Origin: Saccharicrinis sp050296935
GTDB lineage: Bacteria; Bacteroidota; Bacteroidia; Bacteroidales; Marinilabiliaceae
Reading direction: 5' to 3'
Assembly (NCBI GenBank): GCA_050296935.1
Contig: JBNKRV010000104.1
Span: 1-64,000, forward strand
DNA length: 64,000 nt
The notes beneath the pieces are model-generated. The model had not been told where the DNA came from. It was given only the letters and a program-made list of their open reading frames with translations, and made no database searches. Shown here piece by piece: positions 44,703-53,726 of this stretch; position 1 is the first letter of the stretch, and each line of letters opens with the position of its first letter. The translations under genes were made by a program, and so were the position numbers.

Positions 44703-45764
44703 TTACTTTTTATATTCAAAATACTTCTTTAATTTAAGGAATACAGATTCAAATAAATGGAAACTTATTGCTGATATCAAATAAGCTAAACAAAAAGAGA
44801 ATATTAAATCTATCCAGAAATTACTTATTCCCATATACTCTTTGCTCAACTCAAAAGCAAATGGGTGATATACATATAACCCATAACTAATTCTACCAGT
44901 ATATGAAAAAAACTTAGATTCAAGGATTTTATTTAAGAAATTATTTTTATTCTGACACAAAACAAAACCTAAAATTGCAAAATAGGTAAATCCTAATAAA
45001 AGAAATTTAAATATCTGAATCATATGATTCCCTTTTCCTGTAAAAAAGACCCACATACTAATGGTAGGAATAAAAATAATACCAAGAAGTAATAAAAATC
45101 TCTTTGCTTTTTCCTTTACGAAAAAACTTTTCAATTCCATCAAAGCTAGTAAAGCTCCTATAGCCAGTGAATCAAATCTGGTAAATGTAAAATAAAATAC
45201 CTCATATCCATTATTTATCATGTAAACTCTTAACAAGAGAGCAAATAATATAATTCCAATTATTATCCTTTGTAAGTTCTTTCTGCTTACTAAATACACT
45301 AAAAGAGGCCAAAATAAATAAAAGTGTTCTTCAACAGCTAATGACCAAAAGTGCCCTGGTCCACTAGCATTCCAACTAAATGTCATGGCAAAATTCTGTA
45401 AATAGGTATAAAAAAACACCTGTTCTCCTATTGCCGGTCTGACTTGTGAAAAAAGAAGAGGAAATACAAAATAGGAGAGTAATAAGTACAGATAATATAG
45501 AGGAAATATCCTCAGAGTTCTTCTTAAATAAAAGTTTTTAAAATATCCTTCTTTGTTTTTTGTATGAATTAAAATACGCGTAATTAAAAAGCCTGACAGG
45601 ACAAAAAACAACGTTACACCTGTTTGTCCAAAAATAGAAATCTTTGCAAATAACTTTAAAATTGAAGAGTTGACTGGCGTTGATAGAAAAAAATGAAAAA
45701 TCATTACCATTAAAGCAGCAATAGCTCTGATTCCATCTAGATTCTTATGATAGGTTAATTTCAT
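44703..45764 (-). CDS. Acyltransferase family 3 (OafA-like) membrane protein
   Basis: A 353-residue membrane acyltransferase with NLDGIRAIAALMVMIFHFF at the start, LFFVLSGFLITRI, and GHFWSLAVEEHFYLFWPLLV, all family hallmarks; about ten helices. The frame extends to 45788, but a TATATTTG box on the minus strand (45786-45793) overlaps that start, so Met at 45764 is chosen. It has its own promoter and points toward the glycan operon, so it may modify the same polysaccharide independently of UpxY. Confidence 0.9.
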   Translation of the reverse strand: MKLTYHKNLDGIRAIAALMVMIFHFFLSTPVNSSILKLFAKISIFGQTGVTLFFVLSGFLITRILIHTKNKEGYFKNFYLRRTLRIFPLYYLYLLLSYFVFPLLFSQVRPAIGEQVFFYTYLQNFAMTFSWNASGPGHFWSLAVEEHFYLFWPLLVYLVSRKNLQRIIIGIILFALLLRVYMINNGYEVFYFTFTRFDSLAIGALLALMELKSFFVKEKAKRFLLLLGIIFIPTISMWVFFTGKGNHMIQIFKFLLLGFTYFAILGFVLCQNKNNFLNKILESKFFSYTGRISYGLYVYHPFAFELSKEYMGISNFWIDLIFSFCLAYLISAISFHLFESVFLKLKKYFEYKK

Positions 45765-45785
45765 ACATTTGTCGCTAAAAGAATA

Positions 45786-45793
45786 CAAATATA
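45786..45793 (-). promoter_or_regulatory. Candidate -7 box of the minus-strand acyltransferase gene
   Basis: The minus strand reads TATATTTG, an exact TAnnTTTG match, 22 bases before the ATG at 45764. Confidence 0.55.
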
Positions 45794-46066
45794 AAAAAAT
45801 CCCTCAACTGCCATTTTCCATTGATATATATAATCTTAAGCATATAAAACATTAAAACAGAAACTCTTATCTATCAACCATGTTTATTTGTAAAATAAGT
45901 CACGAATGCAAATTAATCGTATCTCGTCTACTAATCCATATCTCACATGAAGTTCAGCAGGGTTACCTTTAACTGAAAAAATGAATAAGGAAACAATGTA
46001 TGCATATGCAAAGGCATGGGTACAAGAGAAAGACGAAAACTAAAAAATAATTATCTTGCAAAGCAT

Positions 46067-47173
46067 ATGGGAAACAGAGTGAACAAATATCTTTTCAGTC
46101 CGGAAGAACAATGGGTACTGCAATCCATCTCCGGGAAAAAGGATTCTGATGATTTGAGCATGAACATAGAACACATGCATGCATTTACTTTAAAAAACGG
46201 ACTGGCCCCCTATCTATTTAACCAATACAAAAACAAAAAAGCAACACTACCGGAACAAATCATCGCTAAACTCAAAAAAGATTATTTAACCTCTTTGATG
46301 CGAAGCACCCGGTTGCTGGCCATCTGGCATGAAATCAAAACCCTGTTTGAGGAAAACGGACTGGCTCCAATTCCTTTAAAAGGCATTGTATTAGCCACGC
46401 AAGTATATCCCGATCCTCCCCTTCGCCCCATGAGCGATTTAGATATACTCTTTATGGATCACCAGGCACAAAAAGCCTTTGAATTACTCATTGCCCATGG
46501 TGGTATTTGTAATTACGAAGAAGCCGACCATGATAAAAAGACAGGTCACCAGTTACCCGAAATCACCTATAAGGGAATCTTGATTGAAATACATCGCAGT
46601 CTTTTTGACACAGATCTTCAATACATCATTCCCAACGCTTATTTAAAAAAGAACCTCATCACTAGTAATGGCATTACCACCTTTACACCAGAAATAAACT
46701 TTATATATTTCTCACTGCATGCCTATCATACCATGCGAAGAGGAGGAATTCGTTTAAGCTGGTTTTTAGACTTGCTATTACTATCTCAAAAGCAACATAT
46801 AAACACAGAATTATTTATTCAGATAATAACAGAACTTATACTCACTGCCCCCATCCAACAAATAACAGCCCAAACCGAGTATCTCTTCAATACACCCTTT
46901 TCCTTCCTTCCGGAAAGCTTTCGTAAGCCATTAACACAAAAAGAAAAAAATGAATTAATTCAGCTTATACATTCCAGTGATCAACAAAATACCGATTATA
47001 GTTATGCCATTGCTATAGAACGATTAAAAAACACCAAAGGCCTGTCCGGCAAAATCACCTTTTTAAAAAGCATCCTCACCAAAGACACTGATAATACCTT
47101 AGAATTATTAAAAAGAACCCTGTATTTAACCATCAAACTAGGCAACCACCTCATCCACAAAATAAAATTGTAA
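46067..47173 (+). CDS. Nucleotidyltransferase family protein (NTP_transf_5 type)
   Basis: A 368-residue protein with the pattern of the NTP_transf_5 family found in polysaccharide and peptide-modification loci: ALAPIPLKGIVLA-like strand, then PMSDLDILF with the paired acidic residues, and GILIEIHRSLFD further on. The frame is open to ATG at 46016; the short overlapping frame 45981-46043 (20 codons) ends 24 bases before 46067 and might be a leader. Substrate unknown. The 192-bp array begins just after the stop. Confidence 0.7.
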   Translation: MGNRVNKYLFSPEEQWVLQSISGKKDSDDLSMNIEHMHAFTLKNGLAPYLFNQYKNKKATLPEQIIAKLKKDYLTSLMRSTRLLAIWHEIKTLFEENGLAPIPLKGIVLATQVYPDPPLRPMSDLDILFMDHQAQKAFELLIAHGGICNYEEADHDKKTGHQLPEITYKGILIEIHRSLFDTDLQYIIPNAYLKKNLITSNGITTFTPEINFIYFSLHAYHTMRRGGIRLSWFLDLLLLSQKQHINTELFIQIITELILTAPIQQITAQTEYLFNTPFSFLPESFRKPLTQKEKNELIQLIHSSDQQNTDYSYAIAIERLKNTKGLSGKITFLKSILTKDTDNTLELLKRTLYLTIKLGNHLIHKIKL

Positions 47174-47189
47174 GTTTTAAAATACTATT

Positions 47190-48467
47190 CGAAAACCAGG
47201 AACGGTTCTCTATCGGCAAGCTGTAAATCAGAACCGTTCCCTAAACAAAATCATGCATATCTCCTGCACATTATAATTTTCAGAATCAAAAATGAAAACA
47301 TTACCTAAACGAGTAAAACTACAACCTGACATTACCTGCATAGTATTGTTAAACCTGATACAGCGAATACTCCTCATTAACCGAAAACCCGGAACGGTTC
47401 TCTATCAGCAAGCTGTAAATCAGAACCGTTCCCTAAACAACATCATGCATATCTCCTACATATTATAATTTTCAGAATCAAAAATGAAAACAATACCTAA
47501 ACGAGTTAAACTACAACCTGACATTACCTGCATGGTATTGTTAAACCTGATACAGCCAATACTCCTCATACACCGAAAACCTGGAACGGTTCTCTATCGG
47601 CAAGCTGTAAATCAGAACCGTTCCCTAAACAAAATCATGTATATATCCTCCATATTATAATTTTCAGGATGAAGAACGAAAACAATACCTAAACGAGTAA
47701 AACTACAACCTGACATTACCTGCATGGTATTGTTAAACCTGATACAGCTAACACTCCTCATTTACCGAAAACCCAGAACGGTTCTCTATCAGCAAGCTGT
47801 AAATCAGAACCGTTCCCTAAACAAAATCATGCATATCTCTTCCATATTATAATTTTCAGGATGAAGAACGAAAACATTACCTAAACGAGTAAAACTACAA
47901 CCTGACATTACCTGCATAGTATTGTTAAACCTGATACAGCGAATACTCCTCATACACCGAAAACCCGGAACGGTTCTCTATCGGCAAGCTGTAAATCAGA
48001 ACCGTTCCCTAAACAACATCATGCATATCTCCTGCACATTATAATTTTCAGAATCAAAAATGAAAACATTACCTAAACGAGTTAAACTACAACCCGACAT
48101 TATCTGCATGGTATTGTTAAACCTGATACAGCGAATACTCCTCATACACCGAAAACCAGGAACGGTTCTCTATCTGCAAGCTGTAAATCGGAACCGTTCC
48201 CTAAACAACATCATGCATATCTCCTGCACATTATAATTTTCAGAATCAAAAATGAAAACATTACCTAAACGAGTTAAACTACAACCTGACATTACCTGCA
48301 TGATATTGTTAAACCTGATACAGCCAATACTCCTCATACACCGAAAACCAGGAACGGTTCTCTATCAGCAAGCTGTAAATCAGAACCGTTCCCTAAACAA
48401 AATCATGTATATCTCCTGCATATTATAATTTTCAGGATGAAGAACGAAAACATTACCTAAACGAAGG
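47190..48467 (+). repeat. 192-bp tandem array with perfect central hairpins (seven units)
   Basis: The 42-base hairpin (arms GGAACGGTTCT and AGAACCGTTCC, 20-base loop usually CTATCAGCAAGCTGTAAATC) begins at 47199, 47391, 47583, 47775, 47967, 48159 and 48351, each exactly 192 bases apart. Between hairpins each unit carries the same blocks: ATTATAATTTTCAGRAT, AAAACATTACCTAAACGAG, ACAACCTGACATTACCTGC, TATTGTTAAACCTGATACAG and ACTCCTCATACACCGAAAAC. Units differ by few substitutions; the fourth hairpin arm starts AGAACGG. No long frame crosses the array. Single cores occur at 10131, 12351, 14486 and 16888. Confidence 0.95.
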
Positions 48468-48480
48468 TCAGCATATTTTA

Positions 48481-48741
48481 ATGCCAGATTATTTTAAAAA
48501 TTATTTCACTAAACATTTGGAAAAAAGAAATAATTCATTTTATCTTTGCAACGCATTTCGCCCTAAGTATAATTTACAAAGAAAGGGAAAGCATTATGTT
48601 GGAATATACTACACATACAAAACAAGCGATCAGGAAAGGATAGAACGATTTCTACCCTTCAATATACTTCGTCCTGATCCAATCGATCGGGATTTTTTAT
48701 ACCCTTTCGGTTTGCTATCACATTATTTTTTTTCAGAATAG
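48481..48741 (+). CDS. Small hypothetical protein after the array
   Basis: An 86-codon frame begins 14 bases after the last, truncated array unit. The product is basic and aromatic-rich (YLCNAFRPKYNLQRKGKHYV) with no recognised domain, signal peptide or clear membrane helix. The start lacks a convincing promoter box. It may be a real small gene, a gene fragment or chance; the coding-like composition is the only support. Confidence 0.3.
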   Translation: MPDYFKNYFTKHLEKRNNSFYLCNAFRPKYNLQRKGKHYVGIYYTYKTSDQERIERFLPFNILRPDPIDRDFLYPFGLLSHYFFSE

Positions 48742-48746
48742 ATTTG
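48739..48746 (+). promoter_or_regulatory. Possible -7 box for the rtcB operon
   Basis: TAGATTTG fits TAnnTTTG but would leave a leader of about 190 bases before rtcB. No other match is closer. Confidence 0.3.
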
Positions 48747-48942
48747 TTCAGCTCTATATTAAATTTTTAGCAGCTATGCATATCACAATTCTGCATCATC
48801 GTCTGTAATCGATTAGACTATTTTAATTTCGAACGCATGTATCACATGCTGAATTCAGGAGACTCTTTTAATAAAAGCGGCTCCTAAATCAAACGAAAAT
48901 AAAAATAAAATCTTCTGATTATCAGACATCAAACGCACCACA

Positions 48943-50343
48943 ATGGGCAATTACAAGTTAAAAGGCAAAGATCTTAAACAAATAAATTACGAGTCTGACA
49001 GAGCAAAAAGTTTAGCCATCGATATCATGCAAAAAGACTTTAAGCATCTATCAAAATCGGACAAACTAAAATTACTTGAGAATGTAATTTTAAATCCGAA
49101 AGAATATGTGAATCATATATCGTTTGCTAAACTGGCAGAAGAATTTATTGGGACATCAAATACTGAAGTAGGTATTAAATATGAATTAAATGAAACAGCA
49201 AAACCATTTAAAGTTTATGGAAGCAAAATTATAACACCTGAAACCATTGTACAAATGAAGGTTGCCATGCAACTTCCAATAAGTATTAGTGGCGCTTTAA
49301 TGCCGGATGCACATGTTGGATATGGCTTACCCATTGGTGGTGTACTGACTACAGAAAACGCTGTAATGCCATATGGTATCGGCCTGGATATCGGTTGTCG
49401 TATGTCGTTAAGCATTTTTGACGTTCCGGCCGGGTTTATAAAGCGAAACAGCCATCATATTAAAACTTCACTTAAAGAGAATACGCACTTTGGGATAGGC
49501 AAAACATTTAAACAGACTGAAGATCATGAAGTGTTAGACCGATCAGAGTTTCATGAAACTGCTTTATTAAAACAATTACATGGGAAAGCGAAAAATCAAT
49601 TGGGAAGCTCAGGTTCGGGAAATCACTTTGTAGAAGTAGGAATTGTTGAATTGAATGAAAATAACGCGTTGAGTATACCTGCAGGAAATTACATGGGCAT
49701 ATTAGCTCATTCCGGTTCCCGGGGATTAGGTGCTGCTATTGCAAGTCACTATACGCAGCTTGCTATGAAAACCTGCTTGCTCCCTAAAAAAGCCCAGCAC
49801 CTTGCATGGCTTGATTTAAATACTGAAGCAGGGCAAGAATATTGGTTATCTATGAATCTTGCAGGAGACTATGCAAAGGCTTGTCATGATGTGATTCATA
49901 ACAAATTGGCAAAATCTCTTGGTATAAAAGCTATCGCTAAAATTGAGAATCATCACAATTTTGCGTGGAAAGAAATACATGATGGTAAGGAATTAATTGT
50001 TCACCGTAAAGGAGCGACACCTGCACGCAAGGGACAGTCAGGTATTATTCCCGCCAACATGATTGATCCCGGATACATTGTATCCGGCAAGGGAGACTCT
50101 GATTCTCTCTTCTCTGCTTCACATGGAGCAGGTAGAAAAATGAGTAGAAAAAAAGCCAAAGAATCAATTACAGGTAGTGAGCTTAAAAAGAGATTAAAAC
50201 AGAATGGAGTTACTACTATTGGCGGAAGTATTGATGAAGCACCAATGAGCTATAAGAATATAGAAGAAGTGATGCAGAGTCAGAAAGGCTTAGTGAATAT
50301 TGAAGGGAAATTTTACCCTCAAATTGTAAGAATGGATAAATAA
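48943..50343 (+). CDS. rtcB: RtcB family RNA ligase (RtcB2-like)
   Basis: RtcB joins RNA ends bearing 2',3'-cyclic or 3'-phosphate and 5'-OH, using GTP and Mn. The 466-residue protein has PDAHVGYGLPIGG, the metal-site block PYGIGLDIGCRMS, GSSGSGNHFVEV, AHSGSRGLGAAIA, a HNFAWKE block and HRKGATPARKGQSG with the His that takes GMP, so it appears complete. It is followed eight bases later by prfH. In bacteria such rtcB-prfH pairs are known to repair ribosomes cut in the 16S decoding centre, with PrfH releasing the stalled peptide and RtcB rejoining the rRNA. Confidence 0.94.
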   Translation: MGNYKLKGKDLKQINYESDRAKSLAIDIMQKDFKHLSKSDKLKLLENVILNPKEYVNHISFAKLAEEFIGTSNTEVGIKYELNETAKPFKVYGSKIITPETIVQMKVAMQLPISISGALMPDAHVGYGLPIGGVLTTENAVMPYGIGLDIGCRMSLSIFDVPAGFIKRNSHHIKTSLKENTHFGIGKTFKQTEDHEVLDRSEFHETALLKQLHGKAKNQLGSSGSGNHFVEVGIVELNENNALSIPAGNYMGILAHSGSRGLGAAIASHYTQLAMKTCLLPKKAQHLAWLDLNTEAGQEYWLSMNLAGDYAKACHDVIHNKLAKSLGIKAIAKIENHHNFAWKEIHDGKELIVHRKGATPARKGQSGIIPANMIDPGYIVSGKGDSDSLFSASHGAGRKMSRKKAKESITGSELKKRLKQNGVTTIGGSIDEAPMSYKNIEEVMQSQKGLVNIEGKFYPQIVRMDK

Positions 50344-50350
50344 TGAAACA

Positions 50351-51049
50351 ATGGAAAAAATTATACAAATAACATCTGGCAGAGGCCCGGCAGAATGTTG
50401 CTGGGTTGTAGCTCAAATCCTTAAAATCCTAATAAAGGAGGCAAGTAACAGCGATTTAAGTTACACAATCCTTCATCGAGAAGAAGGGATTGAGAATAGA
50501 ACCTTGCATTCAGCAACGATTCAAATGGAAGGTATCAACGTAAATGATTTCATAAAACAATGGGTTGGTACTATTCAATGGATTGGTCAAAGTGAATTCA
50601 GAAAATATCATAAAAGAAAGAATTGGTATGTAGCCATAAATGAGCTGAACCTTGTTAAAGAAGTCACTCAAATAAATGATAAAGATATTGCTTATCAGGC
50701 TATTCGTTCAGGAGGCCCGGGTGGTCAGCATGTGAATAAGGTGAGTACTGCAATAAGAGCAACACATATCCCTACGGGATTGCATGTTCTTTGTTCAGAT
50801 AGCAGATCGCAGCTACAAAACAAGAAGCTTGCTAAAGAACGACTTTTCAAACTTTTAACCTTGGAGCAAATCAATCAGAAAAAAGCAACAATTAAAGAGA
50901 ATTGGCAGAATCACAGTGAAATAATAAGAGGTAATCCAATAAAAACCTTTGAAGGAAGTGATTTTAAAGTCCGGAAAAGCAATGAAAATTTCAAATCACA
51001 AAGACAATCTCTTAAGCATGAACTGAGAGACCAACTTTATAAAGCATAA
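50351..51049 (+). CDS. prfH: Peptide chain release factor-like protein PrfH
   Basis: A 232-residue release factor homolog. The N-terminal ITSGRGPAECCWVVAQIL is the PrfH hallmark, and SGGPGGQHVNKVSTAIRATH contains the GGQ that triggers peptidyl-tRNA hydrolysis. It lacks the N-terminal domain of RF1/RF2, as usual for PrfH. Partner of the upstream RtcB gene; the pair acts on damaged ribosomes in characterised systems. The frame ends ten bases before the TPR gene. Confidence 0.92.
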   Translation: MEKIIQITSGRGPAECCWVVAQILKILIKEASNSDLSYTILHREEGIENRTLHSATIQMEGINVNDFIKQWVGTIQWIGQSEFRKYHKRKNWYVAINELNLVKEVTQINDKDIAYQAIRSGGPGGQHVNKVSTAIRATHIPTGLHVLCSDSRSQLQNKKLAKERLFKLLTLEQINQKKATIKENWQNHSEIIRGNPIKTFEGSDFKVRKSNENFKSQRQSLKHELRDQLYKA

Positions 51050-51059
51050 ATAAAATATT

Positions 51060-51647
51060 ATGAGCACATTAGCAGATCAATACTATATTAAAGCACTCGA
51101 TCAATATCCTTATAGCCTTGAAGAAGCCATTGAAAATCTGAGCTATGCCTTAAGTCACAATAGTGAACATTCCGGTGCCAATTACCTGATGGGTAAGTTG
51201 CATCAAGAGCAACTAAATAACTTTCAAAAAGCTGAAGAGTATTATATAAAGGCACTGGCAAGCAATCCTGACGATTTGAAAGTCTGTATAGATTATATTT
51301 TGTTGCTGATCATTCTTAAGGAATACGATAAAGCACAAAAATTAATTATTTACACCAATAAACTTAAGGGGACTGATTTGTCAAAAACCCATAGCCTACA
51401 AGCCTTAATTTATGAATATCAGCACGATTATGAAAAAGCTCTTTCATTGTACCGGGAGGCTAGGCTGGAAGCGTACAACGATGATTGTATAAGCCATCTG
51501 AATAACGAAATTAAAAGAGTGAAACGAAAAAGAAACAAATTGAGAAATCCATTTCAAAAAAAGAATCAAACCAGGAAGCACAATAGTGCTTCCGGATTTA
51601 CTCTTATATCACTGAAAAGAAATATGCGGATAAATAACATCGTTTGA
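51060..51647 (+). CDS. TPR-repeat protein in the rtcB-prfH operon
   Basis: A 195-residue soluble protein with about three to four tetratricopeptide-like repeats over residues 1-150: LADQYYIKALDQYPYSLEEA, ANYLMGKLHQEQLNNFQKAE, YYIKALASNPDDLKVCIDY and ALIYEYQHDYEKALSLYREA. The last 45 residues are strongly basic (KRVKRKRNKLRNPFQKK) and could contact RNA or ribosomes. It starts ten bases after prfH, so it is almost certainly co-transcribed. Its role in repair is not established; a scaffold or substrate-recognition part is an inference. Confidence 0.7.
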   Translation: MSTLADQYYIKALDQYPYSLEEAIENLSYALSHNSEHSGANYLMGKLHQEQLNNFQKAEEYYIKALASNPDDLKVCIDYILLLIILKEYDKAQKLIIYTNKLKGTDLSKTHSLQALIYEYQHDYEKALSLYREARLEAYNDDCISHLNNEIKRVKRKRNKLRNPFQKKNQTRKHNSASGFTLISLKRNMRINNIV

Positions 51648-52047
51648 TATTTCAGGTAGGACCATTACCTTTTTATTTCCAACTTCCCTGCCCCCATTTG
51701 TCTCAGATTATTCCTGACCCTCTGCAATTTATAATATATAAGCACATACAAAACCCTTCACTTTCTGTATCGGAAAACAGGCCGTACAATGATTGCGAAT
51801 ATAGGATTTGCCTGATGATTAGTCGTTCGACAGCAGCGGATATTTGATTACGTGGAGTGCACAGAAAGAGGCTGCCTGAACTCATTAGAAGGTCTCTTAA
51901 ATTCAGCCTAAGAAATCTATATGCATTAGCATATATGGATAAAAACTTCTATTCTATATTTAAGTGCTTATGATATTTATTTCTTATAACACCCTCTACT
52001 TCATCAATAATTAGTACCACACCCACTGATACCCTTACTAAGAACCA

Positions 52048-52177
52048 GAGTTCGATATAAAATTAATGGCTCAAATCGCTTATAAATATTGAGTTTCAAG
52101 GAATGTTTGCGAAAGCATAGCGGGCTATGGTAAGCAAATATGACGCAGAAAATCGGTATTTATAAGTGAAATTCATA
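52048..52177 (+). repeat. Palindromic repeat, family P, copy at 52 kb
   Basis: GAGTTCGATATAAAATTAAT leads into nested arms: CTTATAAATA (52079-52088) with TATTTATAAG (52157-52166), TTTGC with GCAAA, and CATAGC-GG-GCTATG-type centre. It is the inverse of window bases 1-130. The 51648-52047 stretch before it shows no gene or clear repeat. Confidence 0.8.
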
Positions 52178-52180
52178 GCT

Positions 52181-52305
52181 TTTCAGTAAATAATCGATTT
52201 ACGGCTCTAGATTTTATCACCATAGCTCGCTATGTCTCAAAAATTTATATTGTAAATCAATCATTTACTGAAATTTGAGCTCGCTAATTTTAATCGAACT
52301 CAGGT
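52181..52305 (+). repeat. Large near-perfect palindrome adjoining family P
   Basis: TTTCAGTAAATAATCGATTT (from 52181) is mirrored by AATCAATCATTTACTGAAA (to 52273) with two mismatches in 22 bases, around the centre CATAGCTCGCTATG (52221-52234). It ends with the GAGCTCGCTAATTTTAATCG motif that also follows serB at 7602. Confidence 0.8.
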
Positions 52306-53200
52306 TAATAATTTGATATTTACCACTCAAGTGTAACAGACTGAATAGATAAAGCAAGCCAAGAGAGTGGCGGAGCTTTTGGAAACCACCTGCCTGAAGA
52401 ATAAACTCAGGTTCTGAACCATCCGGATTAAACTGATCTTTATAAGTAGAAATTCCTTTGGAACGTAAAAACTGCTGGAATTTTAGTGAATACTCCTGCT
52501 GCCATTTCTTATCCTTCCCAGACCATAAATAGTCCCTGTCGATAAAGTCGGGTGTTTGGATTATAAAGTTTAAATACAAGGCGTGTGAAAAATTCAAACC
52601 GCAGTATACCAGGGTATATGAGGATTTGGATTTTGAGCAACAACGCAGTAGTTGGACTTTATAGACGAACACTAAATAGTCCATTGCAATATTCATGGAA
52701 ACACGCCACGAATCGTAACGTAAACCTACCGACATCCAGGGGGTGGAATGCGGACTACCGTCGAAATTAGTATAATCGGAGTTCAGTCCTGTTACCGGAT
52801 GACAAGCCCGATGAAAGAAAACACGGGAAGTATCGGCGCAATCGCGATAAAACTGTTCATGTCCATCGTTAGCATATTGAGCCCGTATTTCGTAAAATGC
52901 AGGCAAATGGTACGAGGGATCGGTAAAGTTACCTGCTCGCCCTTCGGGTGCAAAGGTGATCTGCTTGTGTTTGGTATTTATTAAATTATAAATATTGGCG
53001 GAATCATCTTTTTCCCACATGGCATCAAGAATAGTCCGGGCTTCAGCGTAATTGTCTATTCCACTATTATTTCCCCATCGGTTCGAGGCAGATAAAAGGC
53101 TGGTAATATAGTAAAGATCTCCATCAGAGGTGCTTCCATCTGAATTACGCTTCTTATTAACAGGGGCATAATTCCATGTAAAATAACCACGTCCGAGATC
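52300..53200 (-). pseudogene. Glycoside hydrolase family 8 fragment (xylanase/Rex-like), interrupted
   Basis: The frame reads GYFTWNYAPVNKKRNSDGST, SDGDLYYITSLLSASNRWGN, FTDPSYHLPAFYEIRAQYA and SWRVSMNIAMDYL, matching the middle and C-terminal half of GH8 enzymes such as the reducing-end exo-oligoxylanase. The N-terminal part, including the region of the catalytic Glu, is missing. A 141-bp element splits MDYL from DYLWSGKDKKW, keeping the frame open. The 5' side is joined to an IS3 OrfA remnant. It should be inactive, but points to a former xylan-degrading function next to the uptake operon. Confidence 0.8.
52532..52672 (-). mobile_element. 141-bp MITE-like element, family 1, copy 2, inside the GH8 fragment
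   Basis: Same length as 10771-10911 and the reverse of it. Terminal inverted repeats start GTGTTCGTCTATAAAGTC and GTCCCTGTCGATAAAGTC. It is flanked by a perfect 6-bp direct repeat TAAATA (52526-52531 and 52673-52678). Element plus duplication is 147 bp, a multiple of three, so the host frame stays open. Confidence 0.88.
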
Positions 53201-53500
53201 TGACCGATGCTCGAGAAATGCTTTTTGCTTTTCTAATAGCTTGATCTTTTGTTCAGGTTCGAGTATTTTTTTGTCGTTTGATTCCGGCATATCTGATGGT
53301 GTTTGATTCTACCAATCAAGGTTACCATATTTTCTTAACCAGGTAGTAATGGTATGCCCTCCTTGAATTCCCTGCTTCCTTTTTGCGGCATAAATACTTA
53401 CTTCGCTTCTTTCTGTTTCCTCAACTACCTGCAACTTAAAAGTCATTGAGTAATCTTTCTGAGTACGCTTAACATACTCTCTCTTTGATTTATCTGTCAT
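53201..53500 (-). pseudogene. IS3-family OrfA remnant with in-frame stop
   Basis: The frame starts MTDKSKREYVKRTQKDYSMTF with a helix-turn-helix typical of IS3 OrfA (GGHTITTWLRKYGNLDW). A TAG at 53309-53311 interrupts it; in the same frame it resumes SDMPESNDKKILEPEQKIKL and LLEKQKAFLEH, the leucine-zipper end of OrfA. OrfB is absent: sequence switches to the GH8 fragment. The presumed left IS end TGTCTAGTCCCGAAATAGCG is near 53519-53538. Confidence 0.8.
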
Positions 53501-53549
53501 GGCATTGTTTTATTGTAACGCTATTTCGGGACTAGACAGTATCAAATAA

Positions 53550-53577
53550 GAAAAAAGACTATCCAACAGGATAGCCT
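53550..53577 (-). terminator. Intrinsic terminator of the susCD operon
   Basis: On the minus strand CTATCC-TGTT-GGATAG is followed by T's (complement of 53551-53556). It lies about 150 bases after the last lipoprotein gene and just before the IS3 remnant. Confidence 0.75.
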
Positions 53578-53726
53578 CCTTTATTGTAATTAAGCTAAAC
53601 TTAAAATTTAACCAGAATAATATATTATACCAATTAAAACTTTAAATGCGCCGGTATAATACCGTGCTGAATTCAAGCTGCGTCAGGAACAAAGTGAACC
53701 AGAAGCAGCTTGAAATTTAATCGGTA

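Noticed and set aside
47190..48467. CRISPR array
   Set aside because: Regular spacing suggested it, but the 192-bp unit is conserved throughout, so there are no unique spacers, and no cas genes are near.
47190..48467. Integron attC cassette array
   Set aside because: There are palindromes and GTTAAAC motifs, but no gene cassettes between hairpins and no integrase in the window.
51644..51885. Small overlapping frames on both strands after the TPR gene
   Set aside because: No coding character, no start signals, and the two frames overlap in opposite directions.
52265..53290. A single intact 341-residue gene
   Set aside because: The open frame is a chimera of an OrfA tail, a GH8 fragment, an inserted element and palindrome sequence, so it is treated as a pseudogene.
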